A DNA stretch of 64,000 bases from Bradyrhizobium sp. 164. Its GTDB lineage: Bacteria > Pseudomonadota > Alphaproteobacteria > Rhizobiales > Xanthobacteraceae. The DNA lies in assembly GCF_023073715.1 (NCBI RefSeq), contig NZ_JADPKA010000083.1:1-64000 (forward strand), read 5' to 3'. The position numbers were made by a program, and so were the translations under genes. Of this stretch, positions 16,380 through 25,211 are shown one piece after another. The first letter of the stretch is position 1, and every line of letters starts with the position of its first letter. The notes beneath the pieces are model-generated. The model was not told the origin of the DNA. It worked only from the letters and a program-made list of their open reading frames with translations, and ran no database searches.

Positions 16380-17615
16380 ATGCGACCATTAGTTCTCGGC
16401 AGCAGCCTTCTCGCCTCCGCATTGGCCTTGTGCCTTGCCGCTCCGGCCTACGCGCAGTCGACCGATCCGATCAAGATCGGCGTCATCGCCGAAGTGCAGT
16501 CGATCGCGGGCGCGGCAACGCCAGGCGGCGCGCAGATTGCCGCCGACGAGATCAACGCCAAGGGCGGCGTGCTCGGCCGCAAGATCGAGATCGTGACCTA
16601 CGACAACAAGAGCTCGTCGGCGGATTCCGTTCGCGCTTTCCAGCGCGCCGTCAGCGAGGACAAGGTCTCCGCCGTCATCGCGAGCTATATCAGCGAGGTC
16701 GTGCTGGCGCTCGAGCCCTGGGCGGCGCGGCTGAAGATGCCGCTGATCACGCCAGGCGCGGCCTCGAACGAGATCACCAAGGCGATCCACAACGATTACG
16801 AGAAGAACAAGTACACCTTCCACGGCTATCTGACCTCGGCCGCGCAGGCCCAGCTCGTCTGCGACGCAGCCAAGGACCTGCTCGTCGACAAGCTCAAGTT
16901 CAAGACCGTAGCGATCATGAGCGAGGACGCCGCCTGGACCAAGCCGCTCGACGTCGGCTACGAGGCCTGCCTGCCGAAGGCTGGCCTGAAGGTCGTCGAG
17001 CACGTCCGCTTCTCGCCTGACACCACCGACTTCACGCCGATCTTCAACAACATCGAGAGCAAGAAGCCCGACGTGATCGTCACCGGCATCTCCCATGTCG
17101 GCGTGCAGCCGACGGTGCAGTGGAAGAACCAGCAGGTGCCGATCCCGATGTTCGGCATCAGCGCGCAGGCGCTGAGCCCGACCTTCTGGAAGGACACCAA
17201 TGGCGCGGCCGACGGCATACCGTCGCTGGCGGTTGCGACACCCGACGTCGCCGTCACCCCCAAGACGAAGCCGTTCGCGGCTGCCTTCAAGGCCAAGTTC
17301 GGCGCACCGCCGGCCTATACAGGCTACACCGCCTATGACGAGGTCTACTTCATCACGGAAGCCATCAAGCGCGCCGGCTCGACCGATCCCGACAAGATGG
17401 TCGCCGAGCTCGAGAAGACCGACTACGAGGGCACGATCGGCCGCATCCAGTTCTACGGCAAGAACGACGAGTTCACCCACGGTATCAAGTCAGGCCCCGG
17501 CACTGTCACCGGCCTCGTCTTCCAGTGGCAGGACTCCAAGCAGGTCGTGGTCTGGCCCGAGAAGATCGCGGAAGGCAAGATGAAGTTTCCGAGCTTCGTG
17601 AAGCTGTCGCAGTAA
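16380..17615 (+). CDS. Solute-binding protein of the branched-chain type importer (first)
   Basis: Periplasmic type I binding protein (LivK-like, 411 residues). A Sec signal peptide ends at APAYAQ, and the mature protein begins STDPIKIGVIAEVQSIAG, typical of Peripla_BP_6. AGLKVVEHVRFSPDTTDFTP is the hinge region of the family. It follows the ATPase by 40 bases with a GAAAGGGAAACGACC leader. A terminator follows directly, which should give this gene the upper end of the transcript in higher dose than the next one. Confidence 0.88.
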   Translation: MRPLVLGSSLLASALALCLAAPAYAQSTDPIKIGVIAEVQSIAGAATPGGAQIAADEINAKGGVLGRKIEIVTYDNKSSSADSVRAFQRAVSEDKVSAVIASYISEVVLALEPWAARLKMPLITPGAASNEITKAIHNDYEKNKYTFHGYLTSAAQAQLVCDAAKDLLVDKLKFKTVAIMSEDAAWTKPLDVGYEACLPKAGLKVVEHVRFSPDTTDFTPIFNNIESKKPDVIVTGISHVGVQPTVQWKNQQVPIPMFGISAQALSPTFWKDTNGAADGIPSLAVATPDVAVTPKTKPFAAAFKAKFGAPPAYTGYTAYDEVYFITEAIKRAGSTDPDKMVAELEKTDYEGTIGRIQFYGKNDEFTHGIKSGPGTVTGLVFQWQDSKQVVVWPEKIAEGKMKFPSFVKLSQ

Positions 17616-17632
17616 TTGATCCGCGCCCATGC

Positions 17633-17668
17633 AAGCCCATCGCTCCTGCGCGGAGCGGTGGGCTTTTC
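17633..17668 (+). terminator. Terminator between the two binding-protein genes
   Basis: AAGCCCATCGCTCC pairs with GGAGCGGTGGGCTT (one G-U pair) around TGCGC and is followed by TTTCCTTT. It lies 18 bases after the first binding-protein gene. Confidence 0.85.
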
Positions 17669-17796
17669 CTTTATCTTTCGCAGGTGCGTTGTGTCGCGGC
17701 CGACGCCTATCGACCTTGGACGATGTTGACTTTCGCCATCCTGCTCCCAATACTTCGAAAAAAACCAAACATAAGACGGTTTTGAGGGAGGATAGG

Positions 17797-19107
17797 ATGC
17801 CGACTTCACGCAGGCAGCTGCTGAAGACATCGGCGGCTGCCGCCGCCGCACTCAGCCTCGATTGGACACGGGCCCAGGCGCAAGCCGAGAATTTGCGCAT
17901 CGGCTTGATTTACGACCTCACCGGCCCCTTTGCCGCCGGCGGCTCGGTCGCCTCCTCGGTCGGCGCGCAGATCGCCATCGACCTCGTCAACGAGAAGGGC
18001 GGCATCGGCGGCAAGACCAGGATCGTGCCGGTCGCCGCCGACTCCCAGAGCAAGGCGGACGTCGCGATCAACGAGGCCGAGCGGCTGATCAGCCAGGAAA
18101 AGATCGACATCATCAACGGCGTCTATTCCAGCGCGCACGCGGTGCCGATGGCGGCGAAGGTGGAGCAGCAGAAGAAGATCCTCTGGATCACGACCGCGGT
18201 CTCGACCGCCGTGTTCAAGGACAAGAACCTGCAATACGTGTTTCGCGCCCAGATCCATTCCGACCAGTACGGCCAGGCCTTTGCAAGCTTCATCACCGAG
18301 CATGCGAAAGCCAAGCTCGGCATCGATCCGAAGGAGGTCAAGGTCGCGTTAATCCACGAGGACGGCCCCTATGGCGTCGGCGTTGCCTCCGCCGACGAGG
18401 CCTATGCCAAGGAGGCCGGCATTCAGGTCGTGCTGCGCGAAGGGTATTCGGCCTCCGCGCCCGATCTTTCGGTGCTGGTGACAAAAATCAAGCGCGCCAA
18501 GGCCGACGTGATCTCGCATGCCGGCTACAACCCCGACATCACCCTGTTCCTGCGCCAGGCCCGCGAGAGTGGTTTGCGCTTCAAGATGCTGTTCGGCGCC
18601 GGCGCCGGCTACAGCCAGCTCGACAAGCTGCGCGCGACTTTCGGTGCCGACATCGACAATTTCTGCAACATCGATCCAGTGCCGGCGCAGTTGCTCGATC
18701 CCGCCAAGCTCGCGCCGGGCATGGGCGACCTGATCAAGACCATGGTTTCGCGCTACCAGGCCAAGACCGGCGCGACCGACGTGCCGCCGCACTGCTCGAT
18801 GGGTTTCAACCAGACCTGGGTGCTGCTCAACAACGTGCTGCCGGTCGCCAAAGAGAAATACGGCAGCTTCGACCCGGAGGCCATCCGCAAGGCAGCGCTC
18901 GACGTCGACATCCCCGCTGGCGGCACCATCCAGGGCTATGGCGTTAAATTCTTCCGGCCGGGCACGCCGCTGTCCGGCCAGAACGAGCGCTCGACCCCGG
19001 TCGTGATGCAGAACGCCGGCGAGCACATCTCGGTGGTGTGGCCGACGAACATCCGCACGCGGGAGCCGGTCTTCCCGCTACCGAAGGGCTCGACCTACGG
19101 GGCGTGA
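17797..19107 (+). CDS. Solute-binding protein of branched-chain type, second, Tat/Sec exported
   Basis: A 436-residue Peripla_BP_6 protein. The N-terminus MPTSRRQLLKTSAAAAA has the SRRxLLK form of a twin-arginine signal. The mature part begins ENLRIGLIYDLTGPFAAGGS. Its sequence is much closer to the binding protein at 51423-52733 (shared motifs DLTGP, VEQxKKxxWITT, YNPDITL, AGQNERS/SGQNERS) than to the one just before it. GAGGGAGGATAGG precedes the ATG at 17797. It lies behind a terminator, so it probably has its own promoter or depends on read-through. It may supply a second ligand to the same membrane complex. Confidence 0.88.
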   Translation: MPTSRRQLLKTSAAAAAALSLDWTRAQAQAENLRIGLIYDLTGPFAAGGSVASSVGAQIAIDLVNEKGGIGGKTRIVPVAADSQSKADVAINEAERLISQEKIDIINGVYSSAHAVPMAAKVEQQKKILWITTAVSTAVFKDKNLQYVFRAQIHSDQYGQAFASFITEHAKAKLGIDPKEVKVALIHEDGPYGVGVASADEAYAKEAGIQVVLREGYSASAPDLSVLVTKIKRAKADVISHAGYNPDITLFLRQARESGLRFKMLFGAGAGYSQLDKLRATFGADIDNFCNIDPVPAQLLDPAKLAPGMGDLIKTMVSRYQAKTGATDVPPHCSMGFNQTWVLLNNVLPVAKEKYGSFDPEAIRKAALDVDIPAGGTIQGYGVKFFRPGTPLSGQNERSTPVVMQNAGEHISVVWPTNIRTREPVFPLPKGSTYGA

Positions 19108-19150
19108 GGCGGTTGCGCTCGCGTGGCAACCTCCCCTGGACGGTAAGGCT

Positions 19151-19349
19151 ATCGCATATGAATTCTTGGAGTGGCCCGAGCAAACGCCTCGTCGTTCGAG
19201 ACGACCGCTCCGCGGTCTCCTCAGGATCAGGCTAATTGGCATAGGGCCCGTTGAAACTGCTGCCGCATACTCCGCCCTCATCCTGAGGAGCCCGCCAAAG
19301 CGGGCGTCTCGAAGGATGCGCCGCATGGAAGCCGCTTCCCATATGCGAT
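19151..19349. repeat. 199-bp palindromic repeat element (copy 1)
   Basis: The element begins ATCGCATATG (19151-19160) and ends with the exact inverse CATATGCGAT (19340-19349). Inside are GAGACGACCGCTCCGCGGTC and GAGCCCGCCAAAGCGGGCGTC, each a hairpin by itself. A related copy with the same order of blocks in inverted orientation is at 45381-45537. There is no coding frame. The form is that of a small non-autonomous element or an extragenic palindrome of the kind frequent in Bradyrhizobium. Confidence 0.75.
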
Positions 19350-19386
19350 TGCCCTCCCTCGAGAGGAGGGTAAGAGAGCTATGCCC

Positions 19387-20556
19387 TTACAACACCACCC
19401 TTCTCCCCTCCTCCGCCGACCAATAGCCCGCGTAATTCACCTTGATCGTCTCGTACGCCAGCGCGAGGTCCGACAGCGGCTGCCGTCCGGTCGCGGCGCA
19501 TTCCATGAAGTCCTGGATCTCCTGCAAATAGCCGCGCGTCCATTCCTCCTCGAGGCAGACATATTGCCAGCCGGTTTTCCGGTCGACCTTTTCGGTGATG
19601 TAGACGCTGGCGAGCTTCTCCTCGCTGGTTTGGTAGCTCATCAGATGCGTGTTCGGGGTGATGTTGGCGAACAGTGAGCCGCCGCTCGTGTGGGTCTCGA
19701 TCAGGTTGCGCACACCGCCCATGATCATGTCGCCGGAGAACACCGTCGCCTTGGTGCCGTCGGAGAAGGTCGCCGTCAGCGTGCCCCAATCCTCGACATC
19801 GACCGGATTGGCCTTGATATAGGTGCGTTCTTCGGGCCTGAGGCCAGCGGTGACGTTGCCGACATCGCAAGTGACGCTGGCGACGCGGATGGTCTCGCCG
19901 CGCGCTTTCGCCTCGACCTGCTTGAGGTAGAGCACGGCCGAGAGCGGGTGACAGCCCATGCGGATCAGCGAGCCGCCACCCGTCATCGCCCATTGCGCGG
20001 CATGTGCAGCGTGTGAGCCGGAATGGCTCTCCTCGCCCTTCATGAACAGGATCTTGTCGCCGGTAGCCCTGATTATCTCGGCGGCCTTGGTCACCGCGGG
20101 CGCGTAGATCCAGTCCTCGGCATACATGAACAATTTGCCGCTACGCTCGATCGCGGCCCCCGTCGCGTCCATCTCCTCGAGCACGCGCTCGTACATCAGC
20201 GCCTTCGGCACGCGCTTGCCGATCGGCTGTTGGTCGCCCTCGCGGCCGAAATAGCCGGCGAACGGCTTTTCACAAATGACGTGCTTGCCCGCCTGCATGG
20301 CGGCGATGATCATCTCGGCATGGAGATTGGGCGGGGTGCAGATGTCGACGACATCGAGCTCACGGTCCGCAATCACCTCCGCGAAGCTGCGGTAAACCCG
20401 CGGGATATGGTGGCGGGTCGCAAACTCGACCACGTGATCGCCGCGCGCGGCCACCGCCGCGACCTCGACGTCCACGCCATAGACGCGCTGGAACGCATAC
20501 ATGTGCAGCTCCGACACGAAGCCGCAGCCGACGAGTCCGACTCTGATCCTGGCCAT
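19387..20556 (-). CDS. Gfo/Idh/MocA family oxidoreductase
   Basis: A 389-residue NAD(P)-dependent dehydrogenase. The Rossmann motif RIRVGLVGCGFVSELH opens the chain from the ATG at 20556. CTPPNLHAEM and AGKHVICEKPFAG (the EKP catalytic motif, Lys in the active site) lie at about residues 82-110. GGGSLIRMGCHPLSAVLYL has the expected catalytic-site histidine. Family members oxidise or isomerise sugars, inositols or related diols. No sugar transporter or isomerase is adjacent, so the substrate is unknown. It stands alone, reading away from the RlpA-like gene. Confidence 0.85.
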   Translation of the reverse strand: MARIRVGLVGCGFVSELHMYAFQRVYGVDVEVAAVAARGDHVVEFATRHHIPRVYRSFAEVIADRELDVVDICTPPNLHAEMIIAAMQAGKHVICEKPFAGYFGREGDQQPIGKRVPKALMYERVLEEMDATGAAIERSGKLFMYAEDWIYAPAVTKAAEIIRATGDKILFMKGEESHSGSHAAHAAQWAMTGGGSLIRMGCHPLSAVLYLKQVEAKARGETIRVASVTCDVGNVTAGLRPEERTYIKANPVDVEDWGTLTATFSDGTKATVFSGDMIMGGVRNLIETHTSGGSLFANITPNTHLMSYQTSEEKLASVYITEKVDRKTGWQYVCLEEEWTRGYLQEIQDFMECAATGRQPLSDLALAYETIKVNYAGYWSAEEGRRVVL

Positions 20557-20604
20557 GGCGCCCCTCACCCTTGCTTTGGGAGGCACTATAGCCCGCTGGC
20601 CGGC

Positions 20605-20919
20605 CTAATCCACCGAGACCCGCACCACGCCGGCGCTCATCATGCCGAGCGCCCGGGCGGCCGGCACCGAGAGATCGACGATGCGGCCGCGGATGAACGG
20701 GCCACGATCGTTGACGCGGCACTGGATCGTTCGTCCGCTATAGGACACTCTCAGCACGGCGCCGAAAGGACGCGTCCGGTGCGCGCATGTCAGCTCGCCA
20801 CCTCTGCCGGCCTTTGCGTATCCATAGTACGAAGCAAGCCCGCTTTCGGCGTGGGCAGCAGAAAAGGCAAAAAGCAAAAAGCTGGCCAGAGATACCAATA
20901 GCGTCGTCTGCGCTTGCAC
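20605..20919 (-). CDS. RlpA-like double-psi beta-barrel protein, short
   Basis: About 104 residues. A GTG start at 20919 is preferred because GGGAGGG lies 5 bases in front and it begins a signal peptide (QAQTTLLVSLASFLL to AHAES). The mature part is a minimal RlpA domain: GLASYYGYAKAGRGGELTCAHRTRPFG, cited here as GLASYYG and AHRTRPFG, then VNDRGPFIRGRIVDLS with the conserved NDRGPF, then AARALGMMSAG. RlpA proteins cut naked peptidoglycan; short SPOR-less versions like this have uncertain activity. An EcfG-type promoter lies 34-59 bases upstream. A second protein of this family is at 39865-40383. Confidence 0.82.
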   Translation of the reverse strand: MQAQTTLLVSLASFLLFAFSAAHAESGLASYYGYAKAGRGGELTCAHRTRPFGAVLRVSYSGRTIQCRVNDRGPFIRGRIVDLSVPAARALGMMSAGVVRVSVD

Positions 20920-20952
20920 GGCACCCTCCCGCTTGCCCTGCCCGGCGCTGCA

Positions 20953-20978
20953 AACGTGGCTTTGTTCCCCAAAGTTCC
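20953..20978 (-). promoter_or_regulatory. EcfG-type (general stress) promoter of the short RlpA-like gene
   Basis: On the minus strand GGAAC (20978-20974), 17 bases, then CGTT (20956-20953). This matches the GGAAC-N16/17-CGTT consensus of the alphaproteobacterial general stress sigma factor. Transcription would start near 20946, about 27 bases before the GTG start. Confidence 0.65.
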
Positions 20979-20985
20979 GGAAACA

Positions 20986-21006
20986 CTGCCGGGCAACGCC
21001 CGGCAG
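20986..21006 (-). terminator. Hairpin downstream of the CmcJ-like gene
   Basis: CTGCCGGGC-AAC-GCCCGGCAG is a perfect 9-bp stem starting six bases after the stop of the gene at 21012. Only TGTTT follows on the minus strand, so termination may be partial. Confidence 0.6.
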
Positions 21007-21011
21007 CACCA

Positions 21012-21866
21012 TCACACTTTGTTACTATTGTGGAACACCAGCGTGCGCACCTCGATGCTCTCGCGCGGCGCGGCATCTGGCGGCGTGGTCGGATCGACGA
21101 AGGCAGTGTGCGGCCCGAACCGCGTGCGGCCGTCGATTGCGGAATCATAGCACTTGAGCAGCAGCGCCTCGTCTGAGGTCATCTCGGGGAAATAGAACCA
21201 GCGGTGGTTCGGATTGTACCTTACCGAATAGGTCTCGCCGCGACGGTTGGGATAGATTAAATCGGAAGCGACGAGATCGTCGGGCGCAACCGTCGTGCCG
21301 TCGGCCATTGCCAGCGGTGAATCGCGCAAGGGGCCGCGGATCGGCCGCCACAGATTGATCACCTGCACGCGACCCTTCAGCAACTCTTCGGCTTCGTCAG
21401 GCAGATGCTCGCGCACGCGGTTGGCGCCGGAGACGGCGGTCTGGTCGACATGCACGCGTGTCGCTGGCTGGCGCGGGCCACCGCCACGAATGTCGGCGGC
21501 GCCCTCGATGCGCTTGCGCACGGTGTGGTCGAAGATGAAGACACGATCGGCCTTCAGCGTCGCGCGCAGGAATGCCTCCACGGCGGGATAATAGACCGCC
21601 CTGACCTCCTCCTCGTTGTAGAAATCCTTCACGCGGGTCGGATGACGCACCAGCGCGAAGCCTTCGCGATCAAGCGAGAAATTCTGCGCAATCAGCCGCG
21701 CATCAAAGATCGGGACCTGATGCGGCTCGGCAAGCGCCGTGCTCTTCGGCTCGCCCGGCGGCGGATCGAAGGCGTAGGTACGCGGCTTGCCTAAGACCGG
21801 CGCGAGATAGTTGAGTTCGGCTGTGACGAAGGGAAGCGATTCGATTTTTGTTTCTTGTAGGCCCAT
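21012..21866 (-). CDS. CmcJ/NvfI-like oxidoreductase
   Basis: A 284-residue protein of the CmcJ/NvfI (AsaB, GA4-desaturase) type: ELNYLAP near the N-terminus, FIFDHTVRKR, then TRVHVDQTAVSG with an H-x-D pair as in iron/2-oxoglutarate dioxygenases, then VINLWRPIRGPL and the C-terminal HTAFVDPTTPPDAAPRESIE (cited as HTAFVDP and PRESIE). Members act in fungal and bacterial specialised metabolism, or are uncharacterised in rhizobia. The start at 21866 (MGLQETKIESL) is preferred over 21944. It is monocistronic. The iron ligands are suggestive only, since the second histidine is not certain. Confidence 0.72.
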   Translation of the reverse strand: MGLQETKIESLPFVTAELNYLAPVLGKPRTYAFDPPPGEPKSTALAEPHQVPIFDARLIAQNFSLDREGFALVRHPTRVKDFYNEEEVRAVYYPAVEAFLRATLKADRVFIFDHTVRKRIEGAADIRGGGPRQPATRVHVDQTAVSGANRVREHLPDEAEELLKGRVQVINLWRPIRGPLRDSPLAMADGTTVAPDDLVASDLIYPNRRGETYSVRYNPNHRWFYFPEMTSDEALLLKCYDSAIDGRTRFGPHTAFVDPTTPPDAAPRESIEVRTLVFHNSNKV

Positions 21867-22124
21867 GGCCGGTCTCCCGATGTGGTCGTCTAAAGCATCT
21901 TGGCGGGAACCGGCGTGGCGCAAGGGAGCGGGCGCAAATAGCAATGGGGATGTTGTCGGGGACGCGAAATGCAGAAGGAACGTTTCGAGAGCGGCTTTCG
22001 CGTAGAAGGGCGCATTCTCATCTCACGGACGCATGAGCAATGCGTGAGATCTCGTGCCTCGTACGCCGCCGTGTCCGAAACACAAGATCTTGCAACAGCA
22101 GCGCACCGGCTAACACGAGCCGGA

Positions 22125-23225
22125 TCATTCCGCGGCCTCGCCGCGAACAGCCTGACGCTTCGTAATCAGTTCACGCGTCAGCGGGATCAGCTCGCGGCCA
22201 TATTCAATGGCGTCGATCAGCGGATCGAAGCCGCGAATCAGGAAATGGCTGATACCGAGGTCGTAATAGTCGCCAAAGACTTCCGCGACCTGCTCGGGCG
22301 TACCGACCAGCGCGGTGGTGTTGCTGTTGGCGCCGGTGAGCTTCGCGATCTCGGTCCAGAGCCGCTTGTCGATGCGGCTGCCCTGGTCGGCGAGTGCGAG
22401 CAGGCGCCGCGCGCCGGCCGTGGCGTGGCCGTCGGCGGGCTTGCGGTAGCCGGTCTTGTCCTGAAGCGCGGTCGCGCGCGCCAGAATGTCTTCCGCCTTC
22501 TCCCAGGCCTGTTGCTCGGTCGACGCAATGATGGGCCGCACTGACAGGCTGAAACGCGGCGTCGGCCGCCCGTGCCGGACCGCCGCGTTGTGGACGCGGG
22601 AAGTGACGTCGCGTACCTGCGCATAGGATTCACCCCACAGCGCGAATGTGTCGGCGTGCTTGCCGGCAACGTCGATCGCCGCATCGGAAGCACCGCCGAA
22701 ATAGACGCGGATGCCTTCCGGGCGATACGGCTTCACTTGCGAAAAGGCGTTCTCGACCTGGTAGTACTTGCCCCTGTAGGTGAACGGCTTGTCGCTGGTC
22801 CATTCCAGCTTGAGGACGTCGAGGAATTCGGAAGTACGAGCGTAACGCTCGTCCTTGTCGTCGAGCGTGTTGCCGTCCTGCCGCAGCTCGGTGGCATTGC
22901 CCCCAGTGATGACATGGATCGCGACGCGGCCGCGCGAGAATTGGTCGAGCGCCGCGAACTGCCGCGCCAGCAGCGTCGGGGCGGTGAAGCCGGGCCGCTG
23001 CGCGATCAACACGTTCAGGCGATCGGTGACCCCGAGGACGTGCTGCGCGACCTGGAGCGCATCGGGCGAGGTCGAATGAAACGCCAGCAGCGCACGATCG
23101 AAGCCGGCATTCTCATGCGCTTTCGCCACCGTCTCGATGTGGGTCGGATTGAGCACCGGCCCTTCGCGGACGATGGTCTCGGACGAATGGTTGTTGCTGA
23201 TGAAGCCGATGAACTCGATCGACAT
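22125..23225 (-). CDS. SsuD-like flavin-dependent monooxygenase (LLM class)
   Basis: A 366-residue bacterial luciferase-like monooxygenase. It aligns with FMNH2-dependent alkanesulfonate monooxygenase: the N-terminus MSIEFIGFISNNHSSE, DRLNVLIAQRPGFTAPTLLARQFA and GRVAIHVITGGN (cited as AQRPGF and HVITGGN), FGGASDAAIDVAGKHAD and a C-terminal RGFDPLIDAIEYG. These enzymes cleave the C-S bond of sulfonates to release sulfite and an aldehyde. It is the last gene of a five-gene operon with an SsuABC-type importer and an SfnB-like flavoenzyme. No FMN reductase gene is in the operon. Confidence 0.88.
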   Translation of the reverse strand: MSIEFIGFISNNHSSETIVREGPVLNPTHIETVAKAHENAGFDRALLAFHSTSPDALQVAQHVLGVTDRLNVLIAQRPGFTAPTLLARQFAALDQFSRGRVAIHVITGGNATELRQDGNTLDDKDERYARTSEFLDVLKLEWTSDKPFTYRGKYYQVENAFSQVKPYRPEGIRVYFGGASDAAIDVAGKHADTFALWGESYAQVRDVTSRVHNAAVRHGRPTPRFSLSVRPIIASTEQQAWEKAEDILARATALQDKTGYRKPADGHATAGARRLLALADQGSRIDKRLWTEIAKLTGANSNTTALVGTPEQVAEVFGDYYDLGISHFLIRGFDPLIDAIEYGRELIPLTRELITKRQAVRGEAAE

Positions 23226-23252
23226 GACCGTCTCCCTGATTTTTCCCGAAAG

Positions 23253-24425
23253 CTAGAGGCCCAATGCGGCGCGGCCGAGACCGGTGCGCGTGGAATCGTC
23301 CTGCGGTGTGTGCACGCGCCCGCACAGCACGTCGCGATAGTGACGCTCCAGCGGATTGGTGCGACTGAGGCCGTGATTGCCGGAGATCGACAGCGCGTCC
23401 TCGACCGCCGCGACGGCATTGTTGGTGACGGTGAGCTTGATGACGTTGGACTCGCTCGCAGAGAGCTGGACGCCGTCATCGAAATCGCGCGCAAAAGACT
23501 CGATCAGCCGTGCATTGACCGCGAGCCGCGCCTCGATGGCGCCGACAATCTCCTGCGCCCGCGGCAAGCTCGCGAGCGGCGCGCCGAGGCCGGCGGGAAC
23601 GCGCTGCTTCAGGAACGTGATCAGCCAGTCGCGCGCGGCGCGGGCGACGCCGTCATAGATCGCGGCAACGAACACCGTATGGATGGTCGCCTGCGTCACG
23701 TCGGGCGTGCGCCAATCCGCCGGCTTGCGGAGATCGACCTCGGCATCGAGCGGGATCACGACATCGTCGAAGATGACGTCATGGCTGCCGCTGGCACGAA
23801 GGCCGTGGTGGTCCCAGGTCTCGACGATGCACGTGCCCGGCAGGCCCGCCGGCACCAGGAACTGCCCGACCCGCGGCTCCGCCTCGTCGGTCCGGGCCCA
23901 GACCAGGTACCACTTCAGGATCGGCGATCCCGTCGAATAGATCTTGTGGCCGGAGAGGCGCCAGCCGGTTCCGGTGCGCCGCGCGATCGTCGCCGGCAGA
24001 CCGCCGCGCGCGGGCGAGCCGAGCTCCGGCTCGACGCGCAGCGCGTTGATCAGCGCCAGGCCCTCGACGCTTTCGCGCGCAAGCTTGCGTGACAGCCGCG
24101 CCGGCCAGGTCGGGCTCCGCGACATGACGAGATGATTGATGTAATGCATTGACAGCACCAGCGCCGTCGACGGATCGGCCTTGCCGATGATGCCGATCAC
24201 GCGCGCGGCGTATCGTGCGCCGGCGCCGGCCCCACCATGAGCCGCAGGAACCGTGAGCGACAACAGGCCCGCTGCGGAGAGCTCGCGAAAATTCTCGAAA
24301 GGGAAGCTGCCATTGCGGTCATGCTCGGCGGCGCGTGCGGCAAAGCCTGCTGCCAGGTCTTCAGCACGCGCGATGTAATCGGGCTCGGTGGGGACTATGC
24401 GCCCTTTGGCTACGGGAGTCACCAT
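23253..24425 (-). CDS. SfnB/DszC-like acyl-CoA dehydrogenase fold monooxygenase
   Basis: A 390-residue protein with the acyl-CoA dehydrogenase fold: N-terminal helical domain (FENFRELSAAGLLSLTVPAAHGGAG, cited as LLSLTVPAAHGG), STALVLSMHY, TIARRTGTGWRLSGHKIYSTG (cited as LSGHKIYSTG), ASGSHDVIFDDV and C-terminal ALSISGNHGLSRTNPLERHYRDV (cited as RTNPLERHYRDV). RTNPLERHYRD is the marker of the DszC/SfnB branch that uses reduced flavin and oxygen rather than dehydrogenating acyl-CoA. Its ATG overlaps the end of the ATPase gene (ATGGTGA). Context points to organosulfur oxidation upstream of the SsuD-like enzyme. Confidence 0.85.
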   Translation of the reverse strand: MVTPVAKGRIVPTEPDYIARAEDLAAGFAARAAEHDRNGSFPFENFRELSAAGLLSLTVPAAHGGAGAGARYAARVIGIIGKADPSTALVLSMHYINHLVMSRSPTWPARLSRKLARESVEGLALINALRVEPELGSPARGGLPATIARRTGTGWRLSGHKIYSTGSPILKWYLVWARTDEAEPRVGQFLVPAGLPGTCIVETWDHHGLRASGSHDVIFDDVVIPLDAEVDLRKPADWRTPDVTQATIHTVFVAAIYDGVARAARDWLITFLKQRVPAGLGAPLASLPRAQEIVGAIEARLAVNARLIESFARDFDDGVQLSASESNVIKLTVTNNAVAAVEDALSISGNHGLSRTNPLERHYRDVLCGRVHTPQDDSTRTGLGRAALGL

Positions 24426-25211
24426 GTCGCGTCCAACCCCAGCAGACCGAGAATCTGGCGGCGCAGATCGGCCAGATAGGGATCGCCGCGGTGGCGCGGA
24501 TAGGGCCGGTCGACACGGATGTCGGCCTTGACCCGTGCCGGGCGGTCACTGAAGACGATGACGCGGTTGGCGAGCACCAAGGCTTCCTCGGCATCGTGCG
24601 TCACCAGCAGCGTGGTAAAGCCCTTGCGCTGCCACAGCGAGACAAGCTCGGCCTGCATGGTGATGCGGGTCAGCGAGTCGAGTTTTCCCAATGGCTCGTC
24701 GAGAACCAGGATCTTGGGATCGTTGACCAGCGCCCGCGCCAGCGCGACGCGCTGCGCCATGCCGCCGGAGAGCTGGTGCGGATAAGCGCTGCGGAAAGAC
24801 GACAGCCCGACGAGATCGAGAGCATCGTCGACGCGGTGACGCTGGCTCTTCAAAATGCCCTGGGCCTCGAGGCCCAGGGCGACGTTGTCCCAGACCGACC
24901 GCCAGGGAAACAGGGTCGGATCCTGGAACACGACCACGCGCGAGGGATGTGGACTGTTGATGCGGCTCTCGTCCTCGCGCAGCGTTCCGGACCTCGGCTT
25001 ATCGAGGCCGGCGACAAGCCGCAGCAAGGTCGACTTGCCGCAACCGGAGGGACCGAGCAGCGCGACAAACTCGCCGGGCTCGACAGAGATGCTGACGTCG
25101 CTGAGAACGGGCAGCTCGGCGCCGTCGATGTCGAAGGCGTGGCTGACCTGCTCGATGTCGAGCGCAGCGCCGGCAGCCGGACGCGCGATCGCTTGAGCCA
25201 GAGCTACCATT
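24419..25211 (-). CDS. SsuB/TauB-like ABC transporter ATPase
   Basis: The ATPase of the sulfonate-type importer, 263 residues. Walker A is GPSGCGKST (with LLRLVAGLDKPRSG after it), the Q-loop VVFQDPTLFPWRSV is typical of nitrate/sulfonate/taurine ATPases, the signature is LSGGMAQRVALARAL, Walker B ILVLDEPLGKLD and the switch VTHDAEEA. The start MVALAQAIA at 25211 overlaps the last codons of the permease by 8 bases. Confidence 0.9.

Noticed and set aside
22572..24092. A 506-codon open frame on the plus strand
   Set aside because: It lies opposite the SsuD-like and SfnB-like genes, which carry clear family motifs; the antisense product resembles nothing.
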